Below, in pieces: positions 41,962-50,702 of a stretch of DNA of 64,000 nucleotides. Source of the stretch: JAJECS01 sp965243625 (GTDB taxonomy: Bacteria; Chloroflexota; UBA11872); NCBI GenBank assembly GCA_965243625.1, contig CBDEVI010000002.1:992001-1056000 (forward strand), read 5' to 3'. The notes below the pieces were generated by a model, which was not told the origin of the DNA, made no database searches, and saw nothing but the letters and a program-made list of their open reading frames with translations. Made by a program: the position numbers and the translations under genes. How positions within the stretch are numbered: position 1 is the stretch's first letter; every line of letters begins with the position of its first letter.

Positions 41962-43427
41962 GCCTCCACCGCCTGGCGCGGCGCCGGTGTCTCCGGGCGG
42001 AGTCGTTCATAGGCGTCCGCCACGCGCAGCAGGCGCGCCTCGTGCAGCGGCGGCGCGATGAGCTGCAGGCCCACCGGCAATCCGTCCACGAAGCCGCACG
42101 GCACGCTGATGGCCGGCAGGCCCGCGAGCGACGCGGGCAGGGTGAGCACGTCGGCGCGATACATCGCCAGTGGATCCGCGGTCCGCCCGCCGAGGTCGAA
42201 CGCGGTGGTCGGCGAGGTCGGTGCGGCGATCACGTCCACCGACTCGAACGCGGCGTCGAAATCCTGCTTGATGAGCGTGCGCACCTTCTGGGCGCGCAGG
42301 TAGTAGGCGTCGTAGTAGCCGGACGACAGCGCAAACGTGCCGAGCATGATGCGTCGCTTGACCTCGGCGCCGAAGCCCTGCGCGCGCACCGTGGCCATCA
42401 TCTCGTCCACGTCCACAGCCTGCGGGTCCGACAGTCCATACTTCACACCGTTGTAACGGGCCAGGTTCGCGCTCGCCTCGGAGGGAGCGATGACGTAGTA
42501 GACCGGCAGCGCGTACTCGGTGTGGGGCAGCGTGATCTCGCGAATCTCCGCGCCGTTGGCTTCCAAGGCGCCAATCGCATCCTCGACCGCCGCGGCCACG
42601 CCGGCATCGATGCCCTCACCGAAGTACTCAGGCGCCACGCCCACGCGCAGTCCCTCGACGTTGCCATCCAGCTCCGCCGCGAAGTTCGGCACCGGCTCCG
42701 GGAGCGAGGTGGCATCGCGCGAATCGTGTCCGGCAGTGGCCGAGAGGAGCACGGCAGCGTCGCGCACCGATTTCGTGAGCGGACCGACCTGGTCGAGCGA
42801 CGACGCGAACGCCACCAGCCCGTAGCGCGACACGCGCCCGTAGGTTGGCTTGAGGCCCACGCAGCCACACAGCGCGGCCGGCTGCCGCACGCTCCCGCCG
42901 GTGTCCGAGCCAAGCGCGGCCAGGCACTCGTCCGCCGCCACCGCCGCCGCCGATCCGCCGCTCGATCCCCCCGGGACCCTGGACAGGTCCCACGGATTGC
43001 GCACCGGGTGATAGCCCGAATTCTCATTCGACGACCCCATGGCGAACTCGTCCATGTTGGTCTTGCCCACCAGCACGGCGCCGGCGTCCTTGAGGCGCGC
43101 GACGACCGTGGCGTCGAATGGAGGCACGAATCCTTCGAGGATGCGCGAGGCGCAGGTGGTCGTGACGCCGTCGGTGCAGAGCACGTCCTTGATCGCCAGC
43201 GGGATGCCCAGCAGCGGCCCGACCTCGCCGCCCGCCCGCCGAGCATCCGCTGCCTCGGCCTGAGCCAGCGCGGCGTCGGCGGTCACGAGCAAGTAGGCGC
43301 CGGTGCGCGCGTCGACGGCGTCGATGCGGTCCAGCACGCTGCGAGTGAGTTCGACCGAGGAGACGTCGCCGGACGTCAGCGCCTCCCCCGCGTCGGTGAC
43401 GGTGAGCCGGAAGAGGTCGTCAGCCAT
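41958..43427 (-). CDS. gatA: Asp-tRNA(Asn)/Glu-tRNA(Gln) amidotransferase subunit A
   Basis: A 489-residue amidase-signature protein providing glutaminase activity. The Ser-cisSer-Lys triad is in PLAIKDVLCT (Lys), GGSSGGSAAAVAA (cis-Ser) and GSDTGGSVRQPAALCG (nucleophile Ser). It sits between gatC and gatB in the standard bacterial order. Confidence 0.98.
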   Translation of the reverse strand: MADDLFRLTVTDAGEALTSGDVSSVELTRSVLDRIDAVDARTGAYLLVTADAALAQAEAADARRAGGEVGPLLGIPLAIKDVLCTDGVTTTCASRILEGFVPPFDATVVARLKDAGAVLVGKTNMDEFAMGSSNENSGYHPVRNPWDLSRVPGGSSGGSAAAVAADECLAALGSDTGGSVRQPAALCGCVGLKPTYGRVSRYGLVAFASSLDQVGPLTKSVRDAAVLLSATAGHDSRDATSLPEPVPNFAAELDGNVEGLRVGVAPEYFGEGIDAGVAAAVEDAIGALEANGAEIREITLPHTEYALPVYYVIAPSEASANLARYNGVKYGLSDPQAVDVDEMMATVRAQGFGAEVKRRIMLGTFALSSGYYDAYYLRAQKVRTLIKQDFDAAFESVDVIAAPTSPTTAFDLGGRTADPLAMYRADVLTLPASLAGLPAISVPCGFVDGLPVGLQLIAPPLHEARLLRVADAYERLRPETPAPRQAVEA

Positions 43428-43466
43428 GCGACGAGTCCCTGCCGGCCCGGCAGTCAGGCACGCCCG

Positions 43467-43757
43467 CTACTCCTCCGGCAGCACGGCGGGAACGCGAATC
43501 TGGTCCCGCTCGACTCGCGGGGCGTTGCGCATCACGTCGTCGCGCGAGAGCGGCGCCTCGGTTTCGTCCGGTCGCTCGACGGTGGCGAGCGGAATCACCT
43601 GCGCCGTTGGAGACACGTCGGATACGTCGAGCGCGTTGAGCGCCTCGAACGCCTGGAGGATCTGCTGCAAATCGGCCTGCATGCGATCGATCTCGGCCTC
43701 CGAGAGCGCCAGGCGCGCCAGGGCCGCGACGTGCACCACTTGCTCGCGGTCGATCAT
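43467..43757 (-). CDS. gatC: Asp-tRNA(Asn)/Glu-tRNA(Gln) amidotransferase subunit C
   Basis: A 96-residue GatC with the standard VVHVAALARLALSEAEIDRM helix at the start and a C-terminal tail ending APRVERDQIRVPAVLPE that wraps the GatA-GatB interface. First gene of gatC-gatA-gatB-gdhA; 39 bases separate it from gatA. Confidence 0.96.
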   Translation of the reverse strand: MIDREQVVHVAALARLALSEAEIDRMQADLQQILQAFEALNALDVSDVSPTAQVIPLATVERPDETEAPLSRDDVMRNAPRVERDQIRVPAVLPEE

Positions 43758-43806
43758 AGGGAAATCGGGTGGGGCGAACCGAGCCGAATTATAGGCGTTG
43801 GGCTGG

Positions 43807-44562
43807 CTAGAGCTTGTACACGCGACCGCCGGACACCGGAAGCACGATACCCGTGATGAAGCTGGCCGCGTCCGAGGCCAGGAACACGGCTGCGCCGGCC
43901 ACGTCGCGCGGCTGGCCGATGCGTCGCAGGTGCGTTTGGCTCAAGAAGCGTTCGAGACGTTCGGGATCCTGCTCCAGGGACGCCGTCGCGTCGGTGCTGA
44001 TGAGTCCCGGCTGGATGGCGACCACGCGGATGCCGGCGGGACCCCATTCCCGGGCCAGGCCCTCCGTGAAGGACTCGAGCCCGGCCTTGACCGCGCCGTA
44101 GACCCCCAGTCCGCGCACCGCGGCGGTCGAGCCGATGTTGATAATCACGCCGCGGCCCGCGGCCCGCATGTACGTTCCCGCCCGCTGCGCCGCGAACACC
44201 GGCGCCCGCAGGTTGACGTTGACCATGCGCTCGAACTCCTCGGCGGAGGTGTCGGTGCTTGCATCACCGCCGTGAATCGCCGCGTTGTTGACCAGCACGT
44301 CCAGCCCGCCCATGGAGGATTGCGCCCGGTCAACCATGTCCAGGACGGCGTCGACGTCGGAGAGGTCGACGGTAATCGGGTGCGCGGACCCTCCACACCG
44401 CCGCGCCTCGGCGGCGACATCGTTCAGTTTCCCGGAGTCGGTCGCCGCAAGGGCCACGTCGGCGCCGGCCTCGGCGAAGGCCAGGGCGATCCCGCGTCCG
44501 ATCCCACGGCTCGCGCCGGTGACCAGCGCCCGGCGGCCCGAAAGCGAAAAGGCGTCTTCCAT
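43807..44562 (-). CDS. SDR family oxidoreductase
   Basis: A 251-residue classical SDR: VTGASRGIGRGIALAFAEAGADVALAA at the N-terminus, LVNNAAIHGG, INIGSTAAVRGLGVYGAVKAGLE (Ser-Tyr-Lys; here YGAVK) and FITGIVLPVSGGRVYKL at the end. It is only 2 bases from the SDR gene upstream on the same strand and similar to it in layout, so the two form an operon and may have arisen by an old duplication. Substrate unknown. Confidence 0.92.
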   Translation of the reverse strand: MEDAFSLSGRRALVTGASRGIGRGIALAFAEAGADVALAATDSGKLNDVAAEARRCGGSAHPITVDLSDVDAVLDMVDRAQSSMGGLDVLVNNAAIHGGDASTDTSAEEFERMVNVNLRAPVFAAQRAGTYMRAAGRGVIINIGSTAAVRGLGVYGAVKAGLESFTEGLAREWGPAGIRVVAIQPGLISTDATASLEQDPERLERFLSQTHLRRIGQPRDVAGAAVFLASDAASFITGIVLPVSGGRVYKL

Positions 44563-44564
44563 GA

Positions 44565-45329
44565 CTAGTAGTTCGCGCTGCGGCCGCCGTCAACGTTGAG
44601 CACGGCGCCGCTGATGAAATCGGCGGCCTGCGAGGCAAGGAAGACCGCGGCGGCGGCGACCTCGGACGGCTGGGCCACGCGGCGGCGCGCCGTGGTCGCG
44701 ATCACCGGATCGATGCGCGACGGGTCGGCCAAAACCTCCGCCTCCATGTCCGTGTCGATCATGCCCGGCGCAATCGCCACGCAGCGGATGTTGTCCAGCG
44801 CCCAGTCGCGATCGGCGCTGCGGGTGAAGCTCTCCAGCGCCGCCTTGCTGGCGCCGTAGACGTTGGGCGCCCCTTTCTCCGCGGCGACCGAGCTGATGTT
44901 GATGACCACTCCCCCGCCGCCTGCCCGCATGAGCGGTCGCGCCGCCTGCATGGCGAACACGACGGCGCGCAGGTTGACGTCGAGCACGAGTTGAAATTGA
45001 TCCGGTGTGAGGTCATCGACGGTCGTGTGGAAATAGACCCCCGCGTTGTTCACCAGGATGTCCAGGCCGCCCAAGACTTCGGCCGCTTCGGCGACGGCCT
45101 GCTCGACGGCCGCCACGTCGCGCACGTCGAGCGGCAGCACGACCGCGCGGCGGCCGTGCGCTTCGACCGCCGCCGCAACCGCCTCGAGGTCGGGCACGGT
45201 GCGCGCGGCCAGCGCCACATCCGCGCCGGCCTCCGCGAAGGCCTCGGCGATGGCTCGCCCGATCCCACGGCTGGCGCCGGTGACCAATGCGCGGCGGCCG
45301 TCTAGCCGGAAACCGTCGGAAAGAGACAT
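44565..45329 (-). CDS. SDR family oxidoreductase
   Basis: A 254-residue classical SDR starting MSLSDGFRLDGRRALVTGASRGIG at the ATG at 45329; the frame is open for 40 more codons upstream but these are not SDR-like. Catalytic region INISSVAAEKGAPNVYGASKAALE supplies Ser, Tyr and Lys; FISGAVLNVDGGRSANY ends it. Likely NAD(P)-dependent oxidation of a sugar or alcohol; partner of the next SDR. Confidence 0.92.
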   Translation of the reverse strand: MSLSDGFRLDGRRALVTGASRGIGRAIAEAFAEAGADVALAARTVPDLEAVAAAVEAHGRRAVVLPLDVRDVAAVEQAVAEAAEVLGGLDILVNNAGVYFHTTVDDLTPDQFQLVLDVNLRAVVFAMQAARPLMRAGGGGVVINISSVAAEKGAPNVYGASKAALESFTRSADRDWALDNIRCVAIAPGMIDTDMEAEVLADPSRIDPVIATTARRRVAQPSEVAAAAVFLASQAADFISGAVLNVDGGRSANY

Positions 45330-45448
45330 CTGCCGCTCCGTGCCGCCGCGAACGTCCAGCCTAGCTTGAATGCCACTTCGGCTGCGGGGACCGGACCCCA
45401 TCCGTCGGGCAAGATAGAAACGCCGTCCGACGAATCGGAGCGCTACCA

Positions 45449-45808
45449 ATGTTCATCGGAGTCCATTCGCTGATCTTCACCAAGGACGCCGAGGCCGCGC
45501 GGGAATTCTTTCGCGACGTGCTCGAGTTTCCATGGGTAAACGCCGGCGACGGCTGGCTGGTCTTTGCGCTCCCGCCCACCGAGGTCGGGCTGCATCCGGA
45601 GGACGGCGACCGCGACCACGAGCTCCACCTGCTGTGCGATGACCTGCACGCCACGGTGGCGAAACTGCAAGCCAAGGGCGTCAAGCTGATCGAGCCGATC
45701 CACGAGGAAGAGTGGGGCATTGCGACTCGGATCGAGGTTCCCGGCGACGCCTGGATCGGCATCTACCAGCCGAAACATCCGCTCGTGATCGAGCCGGCGG
45801 AGCGCTAG
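45449..45808 (+). CDS. VOC superfamily (glyoxalase/bleomycin-resistance fold) protein
   Basis: A 119-residue paired beta-alpha-beta-beta-beta protein: VHSLIFTKDAEAAREFFRDVLEFPWV is the first module and HELHLLCDDLHATVAKLQAKGVKL the second, with EEEWGIATRIEVPGDAWIGIYQP the closing strands. Metal ligands would be H6 in the first module and E75-type residues in the second. Substrate unknown. It is transcribed divergently from the SDR pair. Confidence 0.88.
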   Translation: MFIGVHSLIFTKDAEAAREFFRDVLEFPWVNAGDGWLVFALPPTEVGLHPEDGDRDHELHLLCDDLHATVAKLQAKGVKLIEPIHEEEWGIATRIEVPGDAWIGIYQPKHPLVIEPAER

Positions 45809-45869
45809 TCAACGGGCTTGAGGGTGCCGAGCACTCGCGCTCCTTGCATGTGACTTGCACTCTTCTCCG

Positions 45870-45954
45870 TGTCATTCCGAGCCGCAGGCGAGGAATCCAA
45901 GGGGCGGGGGAGAACGCACACCGTCCTTAGATTCCTCACTGCGTTCGGAATGAC
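45870..45954. repeat. 84-base imperfect palindrome, dispersed copy 4
   Basis: It begins TGTCATTCCGAGCCGCAGG and ends GCGTTCGGAATGAC, with inner AAGGGGCG and CCTTAGATTCCTCACT matching the three tandem copies at 18905-19235; the loop GGGGAGAACGCACACCGT is different. It lies between a VOC gene and the end of the DNA ligase gene. Its occurrence about 26 kb from the others shows the element is dispersed, as for REP- or MITE-type sequences. Confidence 0.85.
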
Positions 45955-46019
45955 TGATGGGGTGCTCGACGCTCCCAAGTCCAGGCGAAGGCACGACAAG
46001 ACGGAGAGACGGTGAGACC

Positions 46020-47750
46020 TCAGCCCCCGCCGGCCTTGCCCGTCTGCTGCTCGAACATGGCCCTCGCCTCGGCAACAGTGGTGGCGTCGGTGGGGTCCTT
46101 GTCCTCGCGCACGAAGTTCAGCACGCGAGGGAAACGCAGCGCCATGCCCTGCTGGGTCTCGCTGCGACCGGCGGTGTGGGTGGGGCTCAACGTGATCTCG
46201 TCGGCCAGCACCTCGACCACATGGGTGGGCGTGCTCCACACGTCCGGCGTCACGTGCGAGTCCACGGTTGCCGGTTGCTCGGGCACCGCGTGGGCGTCCA
46301 GCATCTCCCGAATGCGAACCCATTCCTCGTCCGAATAGCCCGTGCCGATGCGCGCGATGGTCTTGAAGGTCTCGCTTTCGGGATCCCACACCGCGCTCAG
46401 CAGGGCCCCGATGCCCCAGGCGGCGCGCTTGCCGCGACCGCGCCAGTATCCGATCAGCACGCAGTCGAGCGTGTCGTTGAGCGCCGCCGAGTAGCTGCGC
46501 TTGAGCTTGATCCAGTTGAAGTTGCGCTTGCCTGCCTCGTAGGGCGCGTCGAGCCGCTTGGCCAGCACGCCTTCCAGGCCCGCATCGACCTGCGCGCCGA
46601 AGAACCGATCAATGGCTTCCGGGTCCTCGGTCTCAAGCACCTCTGACACCACCACGCCGTCGCCGGGCCCGATCAGCGCTTGCAATCGCTCGCGCCGCTC
46701 GCTGAACGGGAGCGTAGTCACGTCTTCGCCGTCGTAGAGCACGTCGAACGCTTGCACGGTCAGGGGCATGGTGGCCGCCGCTTCCTCGATGCCGTGCTTG
46801 CGCTTGCGCGACACGGTGACCTGGAACGGCAGGAACTCTCCACTGTCCGGGTCCACGCCCATCGCCTCGCCCTCGAAGATCGCCTGCTCGGCGCGCACTT
46901 GGGCCAGCACGGATTCCGTGACCTCGGGGAACATGCCCGTCATGTCCTCCAGGTTGCGGCTGTAGATGCTGACCGTCGTCCCGTTGCGGTGAATCTGCAC
47001 CCGAAAGCCGTCGAACTTCGCCTCCACCGCCGCGCGCCCGATCTTGTCGACGATCTCGGCGCCGCTGGAGAGCCGCTCGGCCTGGGCCATGCGCACGGGA
47101 TAGCCCACGCGCACGTCCACCGCTTCCATGGCGGCGCGACCTTCGGCGACGTAGTCGTGTGCGACCAGTCCCAGATCGCTGGTCAGGTTGTAGGCGCGCT
47201 CAATTACCTTGCGCTCGGATTTGTCGCCCACCTTCGCCACCGAGAGCGCGTCCATCACCGTGGGATCCCCCACCCCAAGTCGCAGACGGCCCAGCGGGAT
47301 CCGCGGCAAGTAGCGATTCGAGCGCGCATCCAGCTCCTGGAGGATGGCGGCGATTCCCTGCACCTTGCGTTCCTGGGAGCCCGGTCCCTCGGCCTCGGCC
47401 ACTTCGCGCAGCCGAGCGAATACGTCGCCCACCGAGAGGTCGCCTCCCTCGTGGCTCGTCAGTTGCTCCGCCGCCGTGCCCAGGTCGCCCGTCTCGCGCG
47501 ATACCGCCTCGACTTCCGCGTGATCCCGGTCGAAGGCCAGCGCCAGCGCCTCGATCATGAGGCGCCCGGCGACGCCGAATTCCAGGTCGACGAACTTCGG
47601 AACCAGCCGTCCTTGAATGAGATACGTCACGTGCGCCGCTTCATCCGGCCCGACCGCGCCGTAGACCTCCGCCAGGATGTCGATCATGGCGTTGCGCGCG
47701 CTGATCTCGTCCAGGCGCTCGAAGATGACGGCAAGCTCGCGGAAGGTCAT
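46020..47750 (-). CDS. lig: ATP-dependent DNA ligase, archaeal/eukaryotic Lig1-like architecture
   Basis: A 576-residue ligase from the ATG at 47750. An N-terminal helical DNA-binding domain (about 1-200) is followed by the adenylation domain with nucleophile K245 in AKFDGFRVQIHRNG, IFEGEAMG (motif III), GLEGVLAKRLDAPYEAG (motif IV) and WIKLKRSYSA (motif V), then an OB-fold with FKTIARIGTGYSDEEW. This is the full three-domain plan of archaeal replicative ligases rather than the short bacterial LigD/LigC kinds. It is 1 base from the HAD gene, which overlaps uvrD: a coupled repair-type operon. Confidence 0.93.
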   Translation of the reverse strand: MTFRELAVIFERLDEISARNAMIDILAEVYGAVGPDEAAHVTYLIQGRLVPKFVDLEFGVAGRLMIEALALAFDRDHAEVEAVSRETGDLGTAAEQLTSHEGGDLSVGDVFARLREVAEAEGPGSQERKVQGIAAILQELDARSNRYLPRIPLGRLRLGVGDPTVMDALSVAKVGDKSERKVIERAYNLTSDLGLVAHDYVAEGRAAMEAVDVRVGYPVRMAQAERLSSGAEIVDKIGRAAVEAKFDGFRVQIHRNGTTVSIYSRNLEDMTGMFPEVTESVLAQVRAEQAIFEGEAMGVDPDSGEFLPFQVTVSRKRKHGIEEAAATMPLTVQAFDVLYDGEDVTTLPFSERRERLQALIGPGDGVVVSEVLETEDPEAIDRFFGAQVDAGLEGVLAKRLDAPYEAGKRNFNWIKLKRSYSAALNDTLDCVLIGYWRGRGKRAAWGIGALLSAVWDPESETFKTIARIGTGYSDEEWVRIREMLDAHAVPEQPATVDSHVTPDVWSTPTHVVEVLADEITLSPTHTAGRSETQQGMALRFPRVLNFVREDKDPTDATTVAEARAMFEQQTGKAGGG

Positions 47751-47751
47751 G

Positions 47752-48426
47752 TCAGCGGCGGCTTTCGCCGACCTGCGTTCGGTGTGACACCCAGGCCTGT
47801 ACGTCGGCAAGACTGGCGAAGGCATGGTAAGGAATGCCCTCGGCCTGACAATGAGCCGCCAGGCTGTCTTTCGCGAAGATCACGTCGGCTTCGGTGGCCG
47901 CGCAGCGGTCCGAGTAGCCGTCACCCACGTACACCGCACGACGCCCGCGCGCCTTTGCCCGCCGCACCGGCAGCGCCTTGCACATGCCGCAGTGTCCGCA
48001 GCCGGCGCCTTCCTGGGGAAACTCGAGCACGATGGCGCCCTCTTGCAGGTCGAGTCGGTTCGAGTCCACCGGCAGATCGGCCAGACCGGCAGCTGCCAGC
48101 ATGCGGCTGATGTAGTAACCGAAACCATCGCTCGCGATTTGCACCTCGGCGCCGGCTTCCTGGAGGCCACGCGCCAGTTCCGGAAACGCCGGATCGACCG
48201 CGTGTTCGTCGATCAGCCGGTCGAACGCGCGACGGTCAGGATCCACCAGGTCGAATTGGGCGCGGGCCCGCACGCTGGTGGGAATCTCGCGCCGGATCCA
48301 CCGGTCGTCGATGACGCGCCACTCGGGTGTGGCCAGCGCGTCGAAGATGACGTGGCCCATATCCGCCGGGCTCACCGTGCCGTCGAAGTCGAAGATGAAC
48401 GTCCACCCGGCGTACGCGCCGCTCAG
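47752..48426 (-). CDS. HAD superfamily phosphatase (MtnX-like), probable CTG start
   Basis: A 224-residue HAD phosphatase. Motif I IFDFDGTVSP (D13, D15) lies upstream of the first ATG/GTG/TTG codon, which is the GTG at 48375 within motif I itself; starting there would delete both catalytic aspartates. The only usable upstream codon is CTG at 48426, which overlaps the helicase stop as CTGA, like the usual ATGA coupling. Motif II is IASDGFGYYI, motif III/IV VYVGDGYSDRCAA. CGHCGMCK (about 142-149) is a Cys cluster typical of the MtnX-like group of phosphoserine-phosphatase-related enzymes. Confidence 0.85.
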   Translation of the reverse strand: MSGAYAGWTFIFDFDGTVSPADMGHVIFDALATPEWRVIDDRWIRREIPTSVRARAQFDLVDPDRRAFDRLIDEHAVDPAFPELARGLQEAGAEVQIASDGFGYYISRMLAAAGLADLPVDSNRLDLQEGAIVLEFPQEGAGCGHCGMCKALPVRRAKARGRRAVYVGDGYSDRCAATEADVIFAKDSLAAHCQAEGIPYHAFASLADVQAWVSHRTQVGESRR

Positions 48427-50654
48427 TTGAGGGCCTCCAGGTTGGCGAGATTCACGGCCAGCTGCTTGAGGCCGGCGGACTCAAACATGACCGTCACCTC
48501 TTCATCGAAGCGCGTGACCTTGCCGGCCACGACCAGGCCGTCGCCGAACACGCGATGCCGCACTTTCTGGCCGTCCCGAAACGTTCGCTCGGTCGGCGCC
48601 TGCGGCTCCGCCTGCGAGGTCGCCGGTCCGACGGACGGAATGCCCGGCTGCTCGTTCAGGCGGCGCTCGTAGACCAGGTGCTCCTGCGGAATGTCGTTTA
48701 GAAACCGCGAGGGAAAGCGCACCGGCGTCCCCCACCCCGACCGAAACCGCGCATAGGACATGAAGAGGCGGTCCTGCGCCCGGGTAATGCCGACGTAGGC
48801 GAGACGCCGCTCTTCCTCCATCTGGTCCGGGTCGTCCTGGGACCTGATGTGAGGAAACAGCTCCTCCTCCATGCCGGTCATGAACACGACGCCGAACTCC
48901 AATCCCTTCGCGGCGTGGTAAGTGAGCATGGTGATCGCTTCCGATTGCTCCGCCAGGTTGTCGACCTCGGAGACCAGGGCCGCTTCGTAGAGAAACCGCT
49001 GGAGTCCTTCGCGGGGCTCGAACTCGTCGTATTTGCCGGCGGCGGCCGCCAGCTCGACCACGTTTTCCCAGCGCTCTTCCGGACGGTCCGGGTCGTTGTC
49101 GAGCACGTCGTCGTAGCCGGTTTCCTGCACCACCGCGTTGATGAGGCTGCCCACCGGAAGCTCGGACGCGAGCGAGTCGAGCTTCCGCATGACGCGACCC
49201 AGGTCCGTCAGCGCGCGGCGGGCCCGGCCGGCGAGCGGCGCCTCGGCATGCGCGGCATCGGGCGCGTCGGCCTGCTGCGCCAGCCAGCGCACCAGCTCGC
49301 CGGGCGCCAGACCCGTCTGCTCGGCCCACTCGCGGAGAGTCTTCAGCGTGGTGGCGCCGATCCCGCGTCGCGGCACGTTGGCGATGCGCTCGAAGCTCAA
49401 CAGGTCGCGCGGATTGGCCACCGCGCGCAGGTACGCCAATACGTCTCGAACTTCCTTGCGGCTGTAGAACTCCGTCGCGCCGACCAGCTGGTACGGCACG
49501 CCCAGGCGGACGAACAGCTCTTCGAAGGCCCGAGACTGCGCGTTCGTGCGGTACATGATGGCGATATCGCGCCGGGCCACCTGCTCATCCGTGGTCAGCT
49601 TGCGAACGACCTCGAGGACCTGCTGCGCCTCGTCGTCCTCGTCGAACGCCTCGATGACGCCCAACGCGTCGCCGTCGTCCCGATCGGTCCACAGCGTCTT
49701 CGGCGCGCGCGTGGCGAGCTTTGAGATCACCTGGTTCGCCGCCGCGAGAATTCGCTTCGTCGAGCGATAGTTGCGCTCCAGCCGAACCACCGACGCTGCC
49801 GGAAATTGCTGCTCGAATTCCAGGATGTTGCGAATGTCGGCGCCGCGCCACGAGTAGATGCTCTGGTCGTCATCGCCTACCACGCAGACGTTGCCGTGAC
49901 CGGCGGCCAGCTCGCGAACGAAGTAGTACTGGGCGCGGTTCGTGTCCTGGTATTCGTCAACCAGGATGAATCGGAACCGGTCGTGGTACGCGGTTCGCGC
50001 CTCCGGCGATTCGCGCAGGATCCGAACCGCGTAGGCAATCATGTCGCCGAAGTCGACCGCCTGCGCGTTCCGCAAGATGCGCTGGTAGCGGTGATAGATG
50101 CTGGCGGTCGTTTCCTGGAAGAACCCGTCGGCACGCTCCGCATACTCGTGCGGCATCGCCAGCTCGTCCTTGGCGCGGGAGATTTCGTTTCGCACGGCCT
50201 GCGGGCTGATGGTGTTCAGCGGCATGCCCAGGTCCGACATAGCCTGCTTGACGGCCCGGAGCTGATCGGTCGCGTCGTAGATCGAGAAATCCGACTCCCA
50301 CCCGATGCGGTGAAAGTCGCGGCGCAAGATCCGGAGGCACTGGCCGTGGAAAGTCCCGACGTTGACGCCGCCCGCCGAGACTCCAACGAGGTCGATTATG
50401 CGTTCACGCATCTCGTTCGCGGCCTTGTTGGTGAACGTCACCGCCAGGATGTGCCATGGGGCCACGCCGCGCGCGACGAGCTTGGCCACGCGATGCGTGA
50501 TGACGCGCGTCTTGCCGGTGCCGGCGCCGGCGAAGACGAGCAGCGGGCCGACCAGGTGCTCGACCGCCGACCGCTGCTGCGGATTCAGCCCGTCAGTCGA
50601 CGGCTCGTTAGGGTCTGAACCCTCGTCGGGGTGCGGCGGCCGCTGCATGTCCAA
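48423..50654 (-). CDS. pcrA: UvrD/PcrA family DNA helicase
   Basis: A 743-residue superfamily 1A helicase. QRSAVEHLVGPLLVFAGAGTGKT gives Q-motif and Walker A; FILVDEYQDTNRAQY Walker B; VVGDDDQSIYSWRGAD motif III; ERNYRSTKRILAAAN motif IV; and MLTYHAAKGLEFGVVFMTGMEE motif V. The C-terminal region ends with a Tudor-like VRHRVFGDGLVVAGK segment as in PcrA. It acts in nucleotide excision and replication repair. Its stop overlaps the start of the HAD phosphatase gene. Confidence 0.96.
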   Translation of the reverse strand: MDMQRPPHPDEGSDPNEPSTDGLNPQQRSAVEHLVGPLLVFAGAGTGKTRVITHRVAKLVARGVAPWHILAVTFTNKAANEMRERIIDLVGVSAGGVNVGTFHGQCLRILRRDFHRIGWESDFSIYDATDQLRAVKQAMSDLGMPLNTISPQAVRNEISRAKDELAMPHEYAERADGFFQETTASIYHRYQRILRNAQAVDFGDMIAYAVRILRESPEARTAYHDRFRFILVDEYQDTNRAQYYFVRELAAGHGNVCVVGDDDQSIYSWRGADIRNILEFEQQFPAASVVRLERNYRSTKRILAAANQVISKLATRAPKTLWTDRDDGDALGVIEAFDEDDEAQQVLEVVRKLTTDEQVARRDIAIMYRTNAQSRAFEELFVRLGVPYQLVGATEFYSRKEVRDVLAYLRAVANPRDLLSFERIANVPRRGIGATTLKTLREWAEQTGLAPGELVRWLAQQADAPDAAHAEAPLAGRARRALTDLGRVMRKLDSLASELPVGSLINAVVQETGYDDVLDNDPDRPEERWENVVELAAAAGKYDEFEPREGLQRFLYEAALVSEVDNLAEQSEAITMLTYHAAKGLEFGVVFMTGMEEELFPHIRSQDDPDQMEEERRLAYVGITRAQDRLFMSYARFRSGWGTPVRFPSRFLNDIPQEHLVYERRLNEQPGIPSVGPATSQAEPQAPTERTFRDGQKVRHRVFGDGLVVAGKVTRFDEEVTVMFESAGLKQLAVNLANLEALN

Positions 50655-50702
50655 TTCTACGAACCGAGGGCTATTCGCCCGTGGTTTCGCGCGCGGCGTT
50701 CG

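Noticed and set aside
42042..43856. 604-codon open frame on the plus strand opposite gatA and gatC
   Set aside because: Antisense of two unmistakable genes; its Arg/His/Gly-rich product has no domain. It is a codon-bias shadow.
46680..48110. 476-codon plus-strand frame opposite the DNA ligase
   Set aside because: Antisense shadow crossing the ligase and HAD genes; no motifs.
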